DNA of 64,000 nucleotides, taken from Endobugula sp047636495 (lineage in GTDB: Bacteria > Pseudomonadota > Gammaproteobacteria > Pseudomonadales > Cellvibrionaceae). Location: NCBI GenBank assembly GCA_047636495.1, contig JBLILH010000002.1, positions 1 to 64,000 on the forward strand, in the 5' to 3' direction. The position numbers were made by a program, and so were the translations under genes. The first letter of the stretch is position 1. The number at the start of each line of letters is the position of its first letter. The notes beneath the pieces are model-generated. The model saw only the letters and a program-made list of their open reading frames with translations, was not told the origin of the DNA and did not search any database. Of the stretch, positions 36,159-45,100 are shown piece by piece.

Positions 36159-36662
36159 ATGAAAAAAGTCGTAGGTTTATTGGTTATTACCTTATTGTGC
36201 TCGGCCATTTCTGCTTGCGGCTGGCGCTTGAGAGGCAGTGGTGAATCGGTTGATATTCAAAGTACGATATATTTAGAAGTATCGACAGGACAGGTTTATC
36301 AGGCTCTCAAAAAGTCGTTATCGCAAAAACAGCAACTTGCCAATATTGCAACCGGCGACATTCAGCTGATTTTAGGCGAAGAGTTTTACGAACGCCGCAG
36401 TGCGTCAGTAAACAATCAAGTGCAAACAATTCAATATCAGCTCACCTTTTCCGTCCCCTATGAAATACTAGATAATCAAGGACAGCCACTTACGGAAAAA
36501 TCAATTGCAGAGCTGTCTCGCTATTACACATACAATCAAAATGCGATTAATAGTTCTGCCAAAGAAGAAAAAGCGCTGAAGAAAGAGATGATTAGACAGC
36601 TATCCCAACGAATATTACGTCGCGTTCAATTTATTAACCAAAAAATGACTAAGGCACAATAG
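36159..36662 (+). CDS. lptE: LPS-assembly lipoprotein LptE
   Basis: The 167-residue lipoprotein has a signal ending in the lipobox ISAC-GW (Cys near residue 20). LptE plugs the LptD barrel and helps deliver lipopolysaccharide to the outer leaflet. The early GWRLRGSG motif and the pattern of short amphipathic strands match the family. It lies between leuS and holA as in most gammaproteobacteria; 156 bp separate it from leuS and 18 bp from holA. Confidence 0.92.
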   Translation: MKKVVGLLVITLLCSAISACGWRLRGSGESVDIQSTIYLEVSTGQVYQALKKSLSQKQQLANIATGDIQLILGEEFYERRSASVNNQVQTIQYQLTFSVPYEILDNQGQPLTEKSIAELSRYYTYNQNAINSSAKEEKALKKEMIRQLSQRILRRVQFINQKMTKAQ

Positions 36663-36680
36663 AGTAGATACTAAGTACAC

Positions 36681-37730
36681 ATGGCTAAACTTCGAAGCGA
36701 TCAACTTGCCACACATTTACAAGGTAAACTAATGCCCGTTTATTTTGTCAGTGGCGACGAAACATTATTAGTGCAAGAAACTTGTGACGCTATTAGACAA
36801 GCTGCTAGGAAGGCAGGTTTTACTGAAAGAGAGCGCCACCATGTTGACAAGCAATTTGAATGGCAGCAATTACTCGCGTCGGCAAACAGCTTGTCGCTGT
36901 TCAACGATAAAAAAATTATCGAACTACGTATAGAAAATGGGAAACCTGGCGCCGAAGGCAGCAAGAGCATTTGTGAGTACCTGAGTAACCCAAGTGAAGA
37001 CAACTTATTATTAATTGTCACTCCAAAACTAGATGGGGGTACGCAGCGTTCTAAATGGGTGAAGCAAATCGAAAAAGCGGGATACTGGATTCCTATTTGG
37101 CCTATAAGTGCTGCACAGTTACCTCGATGGCTGCAACACCGTTTGCAACAAGCGGGCCTAAAAGCCGACAGCCAAGCTATCGAACTACTCGCCACGCGCA
37201 TTGAGGGTAATTTACTGGCAGCCCATCAAGAAATCGAGAAATTACGACTGGTTGCTAAAGACGAATGGCTATCACCCGAGTTAATCGCTAATACCGTAGC
37301 CGATAGCGCGCGCTATGATGTTTTCGGTTTGGTGGATAAAGCGTTGCTGGGTGACCCCCGAGGGGCGGTACGCAATCTAAATGGGCTGAGATCAGAAGGC
37401 ACTGAACCCATTACCATTTTATGGGCGTTGGCGCGCGAAATCAGAATATTACTTTCCATTGCAGGATCCGTTGGCCGGGGTCAGAATATGAACTGGGCGG
37501 CTAAAAGTGCAGGTGTGTGGGATAAACGCCAGCCGTTAGTACAACAGGCACTCAATCGTTTGCACCACAAACAACTCGCTTCACTACTTCGTCAAGCTAA
37601 CGGGATTGATAAAGCGATTAAAGGTCTACGTTCAGCGGATGCTTGGAATGAACTCACCGAGCTACTTCTTAGCTTATCTGGCACACAGACCATTAGTGCA
37701 AGTAACCAACGCTTATCTTTGCAAGCGTAG
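36681..37730 (+). CDS. holA: DNA polymerase III subunit delta
   Basis: The 349-residue clamp-loader delta subunit opens the beta clamp. Features are YFVSGDETLLVQETCDAIRQAA near the N-terminus, the clamp-contact region LANSLSLFNDKKIIELR (here ANSLSLFNDKK), and a C-terminal collar domain from about residue 215. Length fits E. coli HolA (343). It follows lptE closely. Confidence 0.95.
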   Translation: MAKLRSDQLATHLQGKLMPVYFVSGDETLLVQETCDAIRQAARKAGFTERERHHVDKQFEWQQLLASANSLSLFNDKKIIELRIENGKPGAEGSKSICEYLSNPSEDNLLLIVTPKLDGGTQRSKWVKQIEKAGYWIPIWPISAAQLPRWLQHRLQQAGLKADSQAIELLATRIEGNLLAAHQEIEKLRLVAKDEWLSPELIANTVADSARYDVFGLVDKALLGDPRGAVRNLNGLRSEGTEPITILWALAREIRILLSIAGSVGRGQNMNWAAKSAGVWDKRQPLVQQALNRLHHKQLASLLRQANGIDKAIKGLRSADAWNELTELLLSLSGTQTISASNQRLSLQA

Positions 37731-37747
37731 AGACTATATTGAGTAGA

Positions 37748-38059
37748 ATGAATAAGATAAAAACTAAACGAGAAATTAGACAAGAGCTTGACGACGAGAT
37801 AGCATCATTTCTGTCCCATGGTGGAGAAATTAAGGATGTTGAGCGGGGCGCGAGTGGAAAAGAACACGGAGCTAACTTAAATCATAACATTCCGCTGAAT
37901 CAAGAAAAACAAACCCGCACATTACTTCTTGACGAGGTGAAGGCACTAGACGAGCGCAAACAAAGTAAAACGAAACCAGGAAGCGCAACACCTCATCGGC
38001 CTAAAAAACGCGTTATCTATGATGACTTTGGGGAACCGTTACGAGAGGTTTGGGAATAA
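37748..38059 (+). CDS. Small charged protein, SutA-like motif
   Basis: The 103-residue hydrophilic protein has an EIASFLSHGGEIKDVERGASG segment. This resembles the FLxxGGxxxxI motif of small polymerase-associated proteins such as Pseudomonas SutA, but the flanks do not clearly match and the link is tentative. The middle is low in complexity and Lys-rich; the end reads RVIYDDFGEPLREVWE. ATG 37748 is preferred over TTG 37739. It follows holA by 17 bp. Confidence 0.6.
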   Translation: MNKIKTKREIRQELDDEIASFLSHGGEIKDVERGASGKEHGANLNHNIPLNQEKQTRTLLLDEVKALDERKQSKTKPGSATPHRPKKRVIYDDFGEPLREVWE

Positions 38060-38137
38060 AACAGGCATATGAGGTAAACAGTCTGCATAACTACCCCAGC
38101 AAAAAATGTTGGGAGTTTCAGTTTGCGGACAAGAAGA

Positions 38138-38758
38138 CTACTGATCTAGACGATGCTCAATAGCATATCGGACTAGACCTGACGTGGTACCAATCAACAG
38201 CTTTTGTTTGATATTACGCTTATGTGTTTCAACGGTGCGCACACTAATATCCAGCTGATTAGCAATAGATTTATTGTTATTACCGTGAGAAATTAGGCGT
38301 AAAACAAGCTGCTCACGCGTGGTGAGTACCCCCCCCGCATCGGTAGTATCTTCTTGTACTAGGATATGCGCGACTTCTCCGCTAAAGTATTTTCCACCGC
38401 CATATACCTTATGTATCGCGGTAATCATTTCTTCGCCAGAAATATCTTTAAGCAAATAACCCTCTGCACCAGAACGAATCACATTGATAATATATTCTTT
38501 ATCGTCGTGCATACTCAGTATAATGACACGTATATCAGGGAATTTTTCCTTCACGATTTCTAGCGCATCCATGCCATTCATTTCTGGCATGCTAATGTCC
38601 ATCATTACGATGTCTGGCTTAGCATCTACAAGCTTCTCCAATAGTTGCTTACCGTTTTCTGCCTCTGCGATGATGTCGATACCTTCATGCATATTAAGTC
38701 GAGAAGCAATACCTTCTCGGAACAGCGGATGATCATCTACCAATATTATTTTTATCAT
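38138..38758 (-). CDS. NarL/LuxR-type response regulator
   Basis: The 206-residue protein has an N-terminal receiver (LVDDHPLFREG, phosphoacceptor in IVMMDISMPEMNG, Lys in LLKDISGEEM) and a C-terminal LuxR helix-turn-helix (about 143-205, LTTREQLVLRLISHGNNNKS and SVRTVETHKRNIKQKL). It lies about 100 bp downstream of a sensor kinase on the same strand and beside a TRAP transporter operon, its probable target. Confidence 0.93.
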   Translation of the reverse strand: MIKIILVDDHPLFREGIASRLNMHEGIDIIAEAENGKQLLEKLVDAKPDIVMMDISMPEMNGMDALEIVKEKFPDIRVIILSMHDDKEYIINVIRSGAEGYLLKDISGEEMITAIHKVYGGGKYFSGEVAHILVQEDTTDAGGVLTTREQLVLRLISHGNNNKSIANQLDISVRTVETHKRNIKQKLLIGTTSGLVRYAIEHRLDQ

Positions 38759-38863
38759 GATTACTTACACCGCCTTTCAATATCGATTTATTTATTAGTG
38801 CCCGCTCATAAATGGATCATCGCGAGAAAAATGAAAACCATCATACCTATTTAAAGATAGTGA

Positions 38864-40231
38864 TTAACTAAACTTAAGATAATTTTTAGGTATCTTGGCT
38901 TCAATACATGTGCCGTTAGCATCGGACTTAATTGAAAAAACACCTTTGTGATAACTTAAACGTTCATGCATATTGCGTAAACCAATACCGACCATAGGCG
39001 ATTTATTCCTATTCAGCAAAGCCACATCAAAACCACCGCCATTATCTGTAATTGATAACACTAACCACCTACCCCGAACACCAATACTAATATCGACATC
39101 TGTCGCATTAGAGTGACGCTCCACATTCGTCAACGCCTCTTGCGCCAAGCGGTAAAAGGTCGTTTTTATTTCTAGCGATAGCATGTTTTTAACCGCCACC
39201 CTGTCCAAATTAACACTAATTCCAGTACGGCGAGAAAAGTTTACTGATAACGATTCAATACCGGCAGACAGACCATGGTCATCAAGTATTCTGGGATGTA
39301 GATCACGAGAGATTCGGCGTAGATCAGTCAATGTTTGCGCGATCTTTTCTGTTGTAGACGCGAGGTCTTCTTCTGGGTCTTTACCTTGTTTTATTTTTAA
39401 CCATGCTGTTTCAATAGAAAATTTGGCACTGGCAATTAACTGACTAATGCCATCGTGTAACTCTCTAGATACCCTTCGGCGCTCCTCTTCTTGTGTGGTT
39501 AAAATACGCTTGGTTAATTCTTGTAACTTACCATCAGCTAACTTTCTCTCGCTAAACTGCAATAGTAGCCCTGTAAAAAACACAGCAATAACAGCAATAA
39601 TACCGATAGCCAAGATAACATACGACGCGCTGATAATTTTTCTATTGATAGACGACTGAATACTTGTTACTTGTTCTTCAATATCATCAATATAAACCCC
39701 CGTACCAAGCATCCATCCCCACTTATCTAGCATCACTGAATAAGCCATTTTTGTTCCCATTGAACCAGAAGAAGGCTTATTCCAAAAATATTGCAAGTAG
39801 CCTCCCCCTGCTTGCGCATTCTTCACCAACTCTTGAATTAAAAATGTACCGGCTTCATCTTGTAAATTCCACCAGTTCTCACCAATACGAAAAGGCTGTA
39901 TAGGATGAACAACACCGGTACCATCGGTAGTATAAGCAAAGAAATACCCATCCTCTGTATATTTCAAGTTAGTTAGCACATTTTTAGCCAGTTCCTGAGC
40001 GACATCTTTATCTATATCATCGTTACTATAAAGATGATCGATTGACGAAAGCGCAAGTAAAGTATAATTTTTTAGTTCAACTTGACGCCGTTCAATTACA
40101 CTATTTTTATAGGCAGTTGCCGTATTCAAAGATAACTTATCAAGTTGATACTGGGTGACCAACACTACTAGCAACATCGCAATAACTAATGGTAACACCG
40201 CCAACAGTTGAATTTTTTGCTTTAAGTTCAT
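38864..40231 (-). CDS. Cache-domain sensor histidine kinase (HisKA_3 type)
   Basis: The 455-residue protein has two membrane helices (about residues 8-28 and 200-222) enclosing a periplasmic single-Cache domain with DGYFFAYTTDGTGVVHP and MLGTGVYIDDIEEQV, typical of sensors for small carboxylates. A HisKA_3 dimerisation domain carries the phospho-His in SRELHDGISQ, followed by an HATPase_c domain with NxxRHS (NVERHSNATDV) and DNGGGF. Start M3 of the open frame (40231) is used. With the NarL regulator it forms a two-component system for the neighbouring dctPQM genes. Confidence 0.92.
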   Translation of the reverse strand: MNLKQKIQLLAVLPLVIAMLLVVLVTQYQLDKLSLNTATAYKNSVIERRQVELKNYTLLALSSIDHLYSNDDIDKDVAQELAKNVLTNLKYTEDGYFFAYTTDGTGVVHPIQPFRIGENWWNLQDEAGTFLIQELVKNAQAGGGYLQYFWNKPSSGSMGTKMAYSVMLDKWGWMLGTGVYIDDIEEQVTSIQSSINRKIISASYVILAIGIIAVIAVFFTGLLLQFSERKLADGKLQELTKRILTTQEEERRRVSRELHDGISQLIASAKFSIETAWLKIKQGKDPEEDLASTTEKIAQTLTDLRRISRDLHPRILDDHGLSAGIESLSVNFSRRTGISVNLDRVAVKNMLSLEIKTTFYRLAQEALTNVERHSNATDVDISIGVRGRWLVLSITDNGGGFDVALLNRNKSPMVGIGLRNMHERLSYHKGVFSIKSDANGTCIEAKIPKNYLKFS

Positions 40232-40489
40232 ACACACTCTAGGTGATTGGTTGTGCGGGTTTAATTCGAAAATTTACACTATGCGTTTGATCGCTAAGGT
40301 TTATTATTGTTAAATTTTATTGTCGCCTTTCAACGTTTATAACTTCTGTACTTTACACGGACTCATGGTCCATAAATTTATATTTTATAGCAACACATAC
40401 AGCGTATCATAAATTATTTTTAGTCTGTTATGTGTTGTACATTATGCCTTTTAAGTTTGTAAAAAAATTCTTGCTGACTGCCTTAGTCA

Positions 40490-40831
40490 CTATCAGCTCT
40501 GTGGTGGTAAACAAACAATATCCATCTAGATAGCTTTCATCGTACTGCACTACCTTCATATGCTTAATCGCATCCACTGGCCTTACAATATAACCATCAT
40601 CTGAAGCCTAATAATATGCCCTTATCTGCCGTCACCTAAGGCAAATTAAGGTCAAATACAATGTAAGGTGCACCGCGATTTAATGCTCATTGACTTAAAA
40701 AGGTAGCCTAGCGCTTCATCAGCATCCTCTATTATATGTACATTATTACGACATCTAACACCCTAAAAATATTCTCTGGCTAGTTCAATATAGACTACAT
40801 TGTCTTCAACCAGTAAAATTTCATGGTTCAT
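40490..40831 (-). pseudogene. Rcp1-like response regulator, degraded
   Basis: The minus strand from ATG 40831 reads MNHEILLVEDNVVYIELARE and then hits a stop after YF. It continues recognisably as VRCRNNVHIIEDADEALGYL. After a frameshift the phosphoacceptor region reads APYIVFDLNLP followed by a stop. Further remnants (KVVQYDESYLDGYCLF) match the C-terminal end of Rcp1-type receivers. At least three lesions are present, so the gene is dead. Confidence 0.8.
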
Positions 40832-40896
40832 TCGTTGACCCCAATAGTGGTTCCAGTATTGTAAAGTAAAAAATTGAGCCAGCGCTTTTTTATGTT
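40822..40896 (-). pseudogene. Histidine-kinase C-terminal remnant
   Basis: In another minus-strand frame the sequence AGSIFYFTILEPLLGSTNEP ends at a TGA that overlaps the start of the response-regulator remnant. GSxFYFTIL is the usual end of an HATPase_c domain. Upstream the frame is broken (TAA six codons before) and no more of the kinase can be made out. It was probably a kinase coupled to the Rcp1-like regulator. Confidence 0.65.
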
Positions 40897-41481
40897 ACCC
40901 CAATATCATCCGCTCAACGCTCAACCACTATTTTTACCTTTCAAATTAATAATATTGTTAAATCTCAACAGTGTTATTAAAATTTGGAAGCCATTTAGTG
41001 ACTCTCCGCAGGGTATCTCTAGGATATATGAATAATATGTCAGGACTTAAACACATCAGATACTGTCATAAATGACGCATTAAAACCTGAGGAGATCAGC
41101 ATTAATTAGGGCTAACGTTTGCCGCAGATAGCGCAAGTGGGCACATAAAGAAACCTCGACCGACTAGCCAGTATTTTCATAATCACTTCGCGCATCAAAC
41201 ATATACTCACTTACTCTTAGCATACGCCAGAAAAAGCACTGGACTCTGAATAGAATAACAAATAACATCGAAAGCAGAGTGAAGCCTCTGCACCAAAAAA
41301 AAACGTCATATATGCATTTCGTACGATGATTGTGCAAAAAACGTTAAAACTACGTAAAAACCCGTAGTCTATCTGAGTGCGCTTACGGATGTTTTCTTGG
41401 CTAATCGTCTTATAATAAGAATTGTCATAGATAAACACAATAAACGAGTAATACAAGAACCCCAAATAAAGGTCACCCAAT
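40897..41481. other. Intergenic region upstream of dctP
   Basis: About 580 bp without a supported gene. It probably contains the dctP promoter and may include unrecognisable kinase debris. No sigma54-type GG-N10-GC element was clear. Confidence 0.45.
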
Positions 41482-42570
41482 ATGAAGATATATCAACTTG
41501 CCATAATAACGCTAATATCATTTTTTGTGATATCTTGCGGAGAGAAAGAAGCAGAGCAGAAAACAGAGCAAAGCATAAAACAAGAGGTTGTACAGTGGCG
41601 CTTAGCGGAAACATGGCCGACCAACTTTCCAATCTTTGGTGATGCCGCAAAGCAAATGGCAAAGAATGTGGAAGCGATGTCTAATGGACGCTTAGTTATA
41701 ACTATCGATTCAAAAAACAAACACAAGGCGGCACTAGGTATTTTTGATTTCGTTAAAAGTGGCCAGTATCAAATGGGTCACTCTGCTTCATACTACTGGA
41801 AAGGTAAGGACATCAATACATTGTTCTTTACTACTATGCCGTTAGGTATGATTACCGCTGAACAGAATGCTTGGTATTACTATGGTGGTGGTCAAGAGTT
41901 AGCGGCTAAAGTCTACGATCAGTACGGCATCCTGTCGTTTCCTGGAGGTAACACGGGCAACCAAATGGGCGGCTGGTTCAAAAAAGAAATCAATTCTGTT
42001 GATGACTTAAAAGGCCTTAAAATGCGTATCCCAGGTTTTGCTGGTGACATATTGGCCAAACTAGGTGCAAAACCTACCAACATTCCACCAGGCGAGCTAT
42101 ATACCGCGTTAGAACGTAATACGATTGACGCACTAGAGTGGGTAGGTCCATCACTAGATCTCCGTATGGGGTTCCACAAAATCGCACCGTTCTACTATAC
42201 TGGTTGGCATGAGCCTGCAACTGAGTTGCAGTTTATGATTAACAAAAAAGCCTTCGAGAAACTACCTGCTGACCTACAAGCTATTGTCAAGATTGCGATA
42301 AAAGAAGCGGCTTTTCAGGTCACAGCGCAGTCTTATCATGAAAGTGCGGTGAACTGGGAAACCATGAAAACTGAGTTCCCCAATATTCAGGTAAAGTCAT
42401 TTCCTAAGCCTGTTATGTCAGCGTTGAAAGAAGCTAATAACGAGCTTCTAGCGGAGTTTGAGGCAAAAGGTGGACTAACGGCTGAAATTATCCAATCGCA
42501 ACGCGAGTACATGAAAAAAGCGCGTGTATGGACTGACATTTCAGATAAAGCTTATTTGAATAACCTGTAG
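41482..42570 (+). CDS. dctP: TRAP transporter solute-binding protein (DctP)
   Basis: This 362-residue protein has a signal ending VISC-GE, so it is likely a lipid-anchored binding protein. The core has WPTNFPIFGDAAKQMAKNVEAMSNGRL, the family fingerprint around FPGGNTGNQMGGWFKKEINSVDDLKGLKMRIPG, and the substrate-clamping Arg in that motif, followed by GAKPTNIPPGELYTALERNTIDALEW. Several DctP proteins of this kind bind C4-dicarboxylates, 2-oxo acids or lactate; the substrate cannot be fixed. A strong terminator follows, allowing more DctP than membrane subunits. Confidence 0.93.
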   Translation: MKIYQLAIITLISFFVISCGEKEAEQKTEQSIKQEVVQWRLAETWPTNFPIFGDAAKQMAKNVEAMSNGRLVITIDSKNKHKAALGIFDFVKSGQYQMGHSASYYWKGKDINTLFFTTMPLGMITAEQNAWYYYGGGQELAAKVYDQYGILSFPGGNTGNQMGGWFKKEINSVDDLKGLKMRIPGFAGDILAKLGAKPTNIPPGELYTALERNTIDALEWVGPSLDLRMGFHKIAPFYYTGWHEPATELQFMINKKAFEKLPADLQAIVKIAIKEAAFQVTAQSYHESAVNWETMKTEFPNIQVKSFPKPVMSALKEANNELLAEFEAKGGLTAEIIQSQREYMKKARVWTDISDKAYLNNL

Positions 42571-42589
42571 CGCCCACAAAAGTAGTACC

Positions 42590-42615
42590 AAAAAGGCCCC
42601 TCACGGGGCCTTTTT
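42590..42615 (+). terminator. Intrinsic terminator after dctP
   Basis: AAAAAGGCCCC, loop TCAC, and GGGGCCTTTTT form an 11-bp stem whose 3' arm supplies the T-tract. It should attenuate transcription between dctP and dctQM. Confidence 0.9.
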
Positions 42616-42756
42616 GATTTATCAGTCGGTAATAATTCAGTATGAAGGTGTTAGGTTAGGCGAGCCAAGCCAACTAACATAACCGTACCCGTCGGACACA
42701 ATCAATAATAATATTGCCTGCTCCTAAGGTAATGTGCCTCTAAGGTAATTAAAATA

Positions 42757-43359
42757 ATGAAAACGACATTACGTTTCCTCAATAAAATCGTCGATTTCTC
42801 TGGGTATATTTGCATTGCAGCACTTCTGCTGATGATTCTTAATGTATTCATTGATGTTTTCGTCCGCTATGTGGTGTTTGGGCTGCTACAGTATTTTCAT
42901 TGGATAGCCGCACTTGACTGGTTTAACAAACACCTAAGCTGGCTGGGTGGCATTGGCATGCAAGAATTGGAATGGCACTTTTTCTCGCTTATGTTTTTAA
43001 TGGGCTTAGGCTACACCTTAAAAGAAAACGGTCATGTGCGCGTTGACGTGCTATACGATAATTTTTCACGCAGAAAACAGGCTTGGATCAACATTACTGG
43101 CGGGCTTATTTTGGCGCTACCTTTTTGCGCATTGATTGTTTACTACGGCAGCGACTTTTTCTACGAATCGTTTGTCATCATGGACAACAAAGGCGACCCT
43201 GGCAGCCTACCCCGATTATGGCCAGGAAAATTAATTATTCCCGTTGCCTTTAGTTTTTTAATCCTGAGTATTATTAGCGTCATTTTAAGCGAATGGATGG
43301 TGATTAAAGAAGAAGAAAAACTTAAAACAGTCAACGATATAAAAGGAGACGCCACATGA
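42757..43359 (+). CDS. dctQ: TRAP transporter small permease (DctQ)
   Basis: The 200-residue membrane protein has four helices (about residues 15-38, 78-95, 115-135 and 160-185). The family segment MQELEWHFFSLMFLMGLGYTLKENGHVRVDVLYD is present. It overlaps dctM by 4 bp and is 140 bp downstream of the dctP terminator. Confidence 0.92.
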   Translation: MKTTLRFLNKIVDFSGYICIAALLLMILNVFIDVFVRYVVFGLLQYFHWIAALDWFNKHLSWLGGIGMQELEWHFFSLMFLMGLGYTLKENGHVRVDVLYDNFSRRKQAWINITGGLILALPFCALIVYYGSDFFYESFVIMDNKGDPGSLPRLWPGKLIIPVAFSFLILSIISVILSEWMVIKEEEKLKTVNDIKGDAT

Positions 43360-44642
43360 TTGGTATTTATCTCTTTGTTTTTGCTCTTGTTTTATTATTT
43401 GCTGGCTACCCTATCGCACTAACATTTGCAGGCTTATCTCTGTTAGTGGGTTTTTGGATTGAGGGTTTCGAGCTGTTTGCTTTTATGCCCTATCGACTTT
43501 ACTCGATTATGGGCAATACGATATTGATGGCAATCCCCATGTTTATTTTTATGGGCATTGTGTTGCAAAAAACCGGCTTAGCTGAACGCCTTCTTGAATC
43601 GATGGCGAAATTATTTTGTAGCCGTCCCGGTGGCTTAGCCATTTCAACTATTTTAGTAGGTGCGTTTTTAGCGGCATCCACTGGCGTTGTGGGGGCAAGC
43701 GTTGTCGCTATGGGCGTGATCTCGTTACCCGTAATGCTTAAATATAATTATGATCAGCGCCTGGCAACCGGTGTTATCTGCGCGGCAGGAACACTCGGCC
43801 AAATTATTCCCCCCTCCATTATTCTGATTATCTTAGGTGATGTAATGGGGGTACCGGTTGGTGATTTATTTAAAGCAGCCATGATACCTGCATTAATTTT
43901 AGTAGGATGCTATTTACTTTATGTGGTTATTTACACCTCGCTAAATCCCTCTTCAGCACCGGCAATCCCCTCAACCGATGACAATGTTTCAGACCTTATA
44001 GTCAATGCGTTAAAGAATATCATCCCACCTCTTGCGTTAATCGTAATCGTCTTAGGTTCAATACTCAGCGGCATTGCCACACCAACCGAGTCATCTGCAC
44101 TAGGTGCTATCGGGGCTTTGTTACTTGCCAAGTTTTATGGGTATTTACAGCTACCCATGATCATTGCAGCAGCAAAAGAAACGGTTAAAGTCACTTCGAT
44201 GGTATTTGCAGTACTAATAGGCGCAACTGCTTTTGCAATGATATTCACCTATTCCGGTGGCGACATTATTGTTGAAGAGTTTATGTCGGGGTTACCCGGT
44301 GAAAAATGGACATTCTTATTATTGTCTATGCTGGCTATTTTTATTCTTGGTTTCTTTATCGATTTTGTTGAAATTGCATTTATTGTCGTGCCTATACTTG
44401 CGCCCATTGCAGAATTAATGGGCTTGAATATGGTGTGGTTTGCCATCTTAATTGCGATGAATTTACAGTCATCATTTATGACGCCACCCTTTGGTTTTAG
44501 CTTATTTTATCTAAAAGGGGTGTCGCCACCAGAGGTAAAAACAACCACCATTTACAAAGGTGTTATTCCTTTCATCTTGATACAAATGTTTGTTGTTTTA
44601 TTACTAGTACTATTTCCTGAGTACTTAGGGTTTGACATATAA
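43356..44642 (+). CDS. dctM: TRAP transporter large permease (DctM)
   Basis: The 428-residue protein has about twelve hydrophobic segments and the DctM motifs MAIPMFIFMGIVLQKTGLAERLL, GTLGQIIPPSIILIILGD and TPTESSALGAIGALLLAKFYG. It is the Na+-coupled permease subunit paired with DctQ. The ATGA overlap shows coupling. All three TRAP genes are intact, unlike the oad genes that follow. Confidence 0.95.
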   Translation: MIGIYLFVFALVLLFAGYPIALTFAGLSLLVGFWIEGFELFAFMPYRLYSIMGNTILMAIPMFIFMGIVLQKTGLAERLLESMAKLFCSRPGGLAISTILVGAFLAASTGVVGASVVAMGVISLPVMLKYNYDQRLATGVICAAGTLGQIIPPSIILIILGDVMGVPVGDLFKAAMIPALILVGCYLLYVVIYTSLNPSSAPAIPSTDDNVSDLIVNALKNIIPPLALIVIVLGSILSGIATPTESSALGAIGALLLAKFYGYLQLPMIIAAAKETVKVTSMVFAVLIGATAFAMIFTYSGGDIIVEEFMSGLPGEKWTFLLLSMLAIFILGFFIDFVEIAFIVVPILAPIAELMGLNMVWFAILIAMNLQSSFMTPPFGFSLFYLKGVSPPEVKTTTIYKGVIPFILIQMFVVLLLVLFPEYLGFDI

Positions 44643-44763
44643 ACCCTTTTTTTATTTTCATCGCGCGGTTCATACTTGCAACCAGAATGGATTGATAATT
44701 CACTAAAAAAATCAATGCCGCGCCTATTAATAACGTCCTACTGATTACGAAATTATTAGCAAT

Positions 44764-44806
44764 ATCACTACCCGTATACAGCCTGCGCTATACTGTGGGT
44801 AGTGAT
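44764..44806. promoter_or_regulatory. 10-bp-arm inverted repeat downstream of dctM
   Basis: ATCACTACCC (44764-44773) and GGGTAGTGAT (44797-44806) are exact complements, with an inner TATA/TATA pair extending the symmetry. There is no T-tract. It may be an old operator or end of the oad operon. Confidence 0.4.
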
Positions 44807-44953
44807 GAACGGCACCCATTTTTACCTTCGCTTTTATAAAGACTATCACTCAAACAAATATATAAAACAGTCCTTTGGTTATCCATTTTCGCACCAAAAA
44901 GGGGAGAGAGAGCAAGAAAAAGTAAAGTTCTTCACCAAGAAAGTGAATTGCCG

Positions 44954-45074
44954 CTGACAAAAGTTGATTGTATTGAAAATCGCATTCATACAGCACGAAA
45001 AAACTGCTTGGGGAATGGGACTAGTTTTTTCGTGCTATATTGCAGCCGTTGCAGCCATGGCCTATCTGCTTCAT
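44954..45074 (+). pseudogene. Possible OadG remnant
   Basis: A frame just upstream of the oadA remnant reads AWGMGLVFSCYIAAVAAMAY. This vaguely resembles the GMGxVFxFL membrane segment of the small gamma subunit OadG, and the position is right for it. The frame has no good start and the match is short, so this is a suggestion only. The rest of 44643-45100 holds no recognisable gene. Confidence 0.3.
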
Positions 45075-45100
45075 CACCCTTCGATAGGTAAGTGAACATT

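Noticed and set aside
41217..41726. Overlapping minus-strand ORFs at dctP
   Set aside because: Shadows of the dctP coding region and its leader, without family features.
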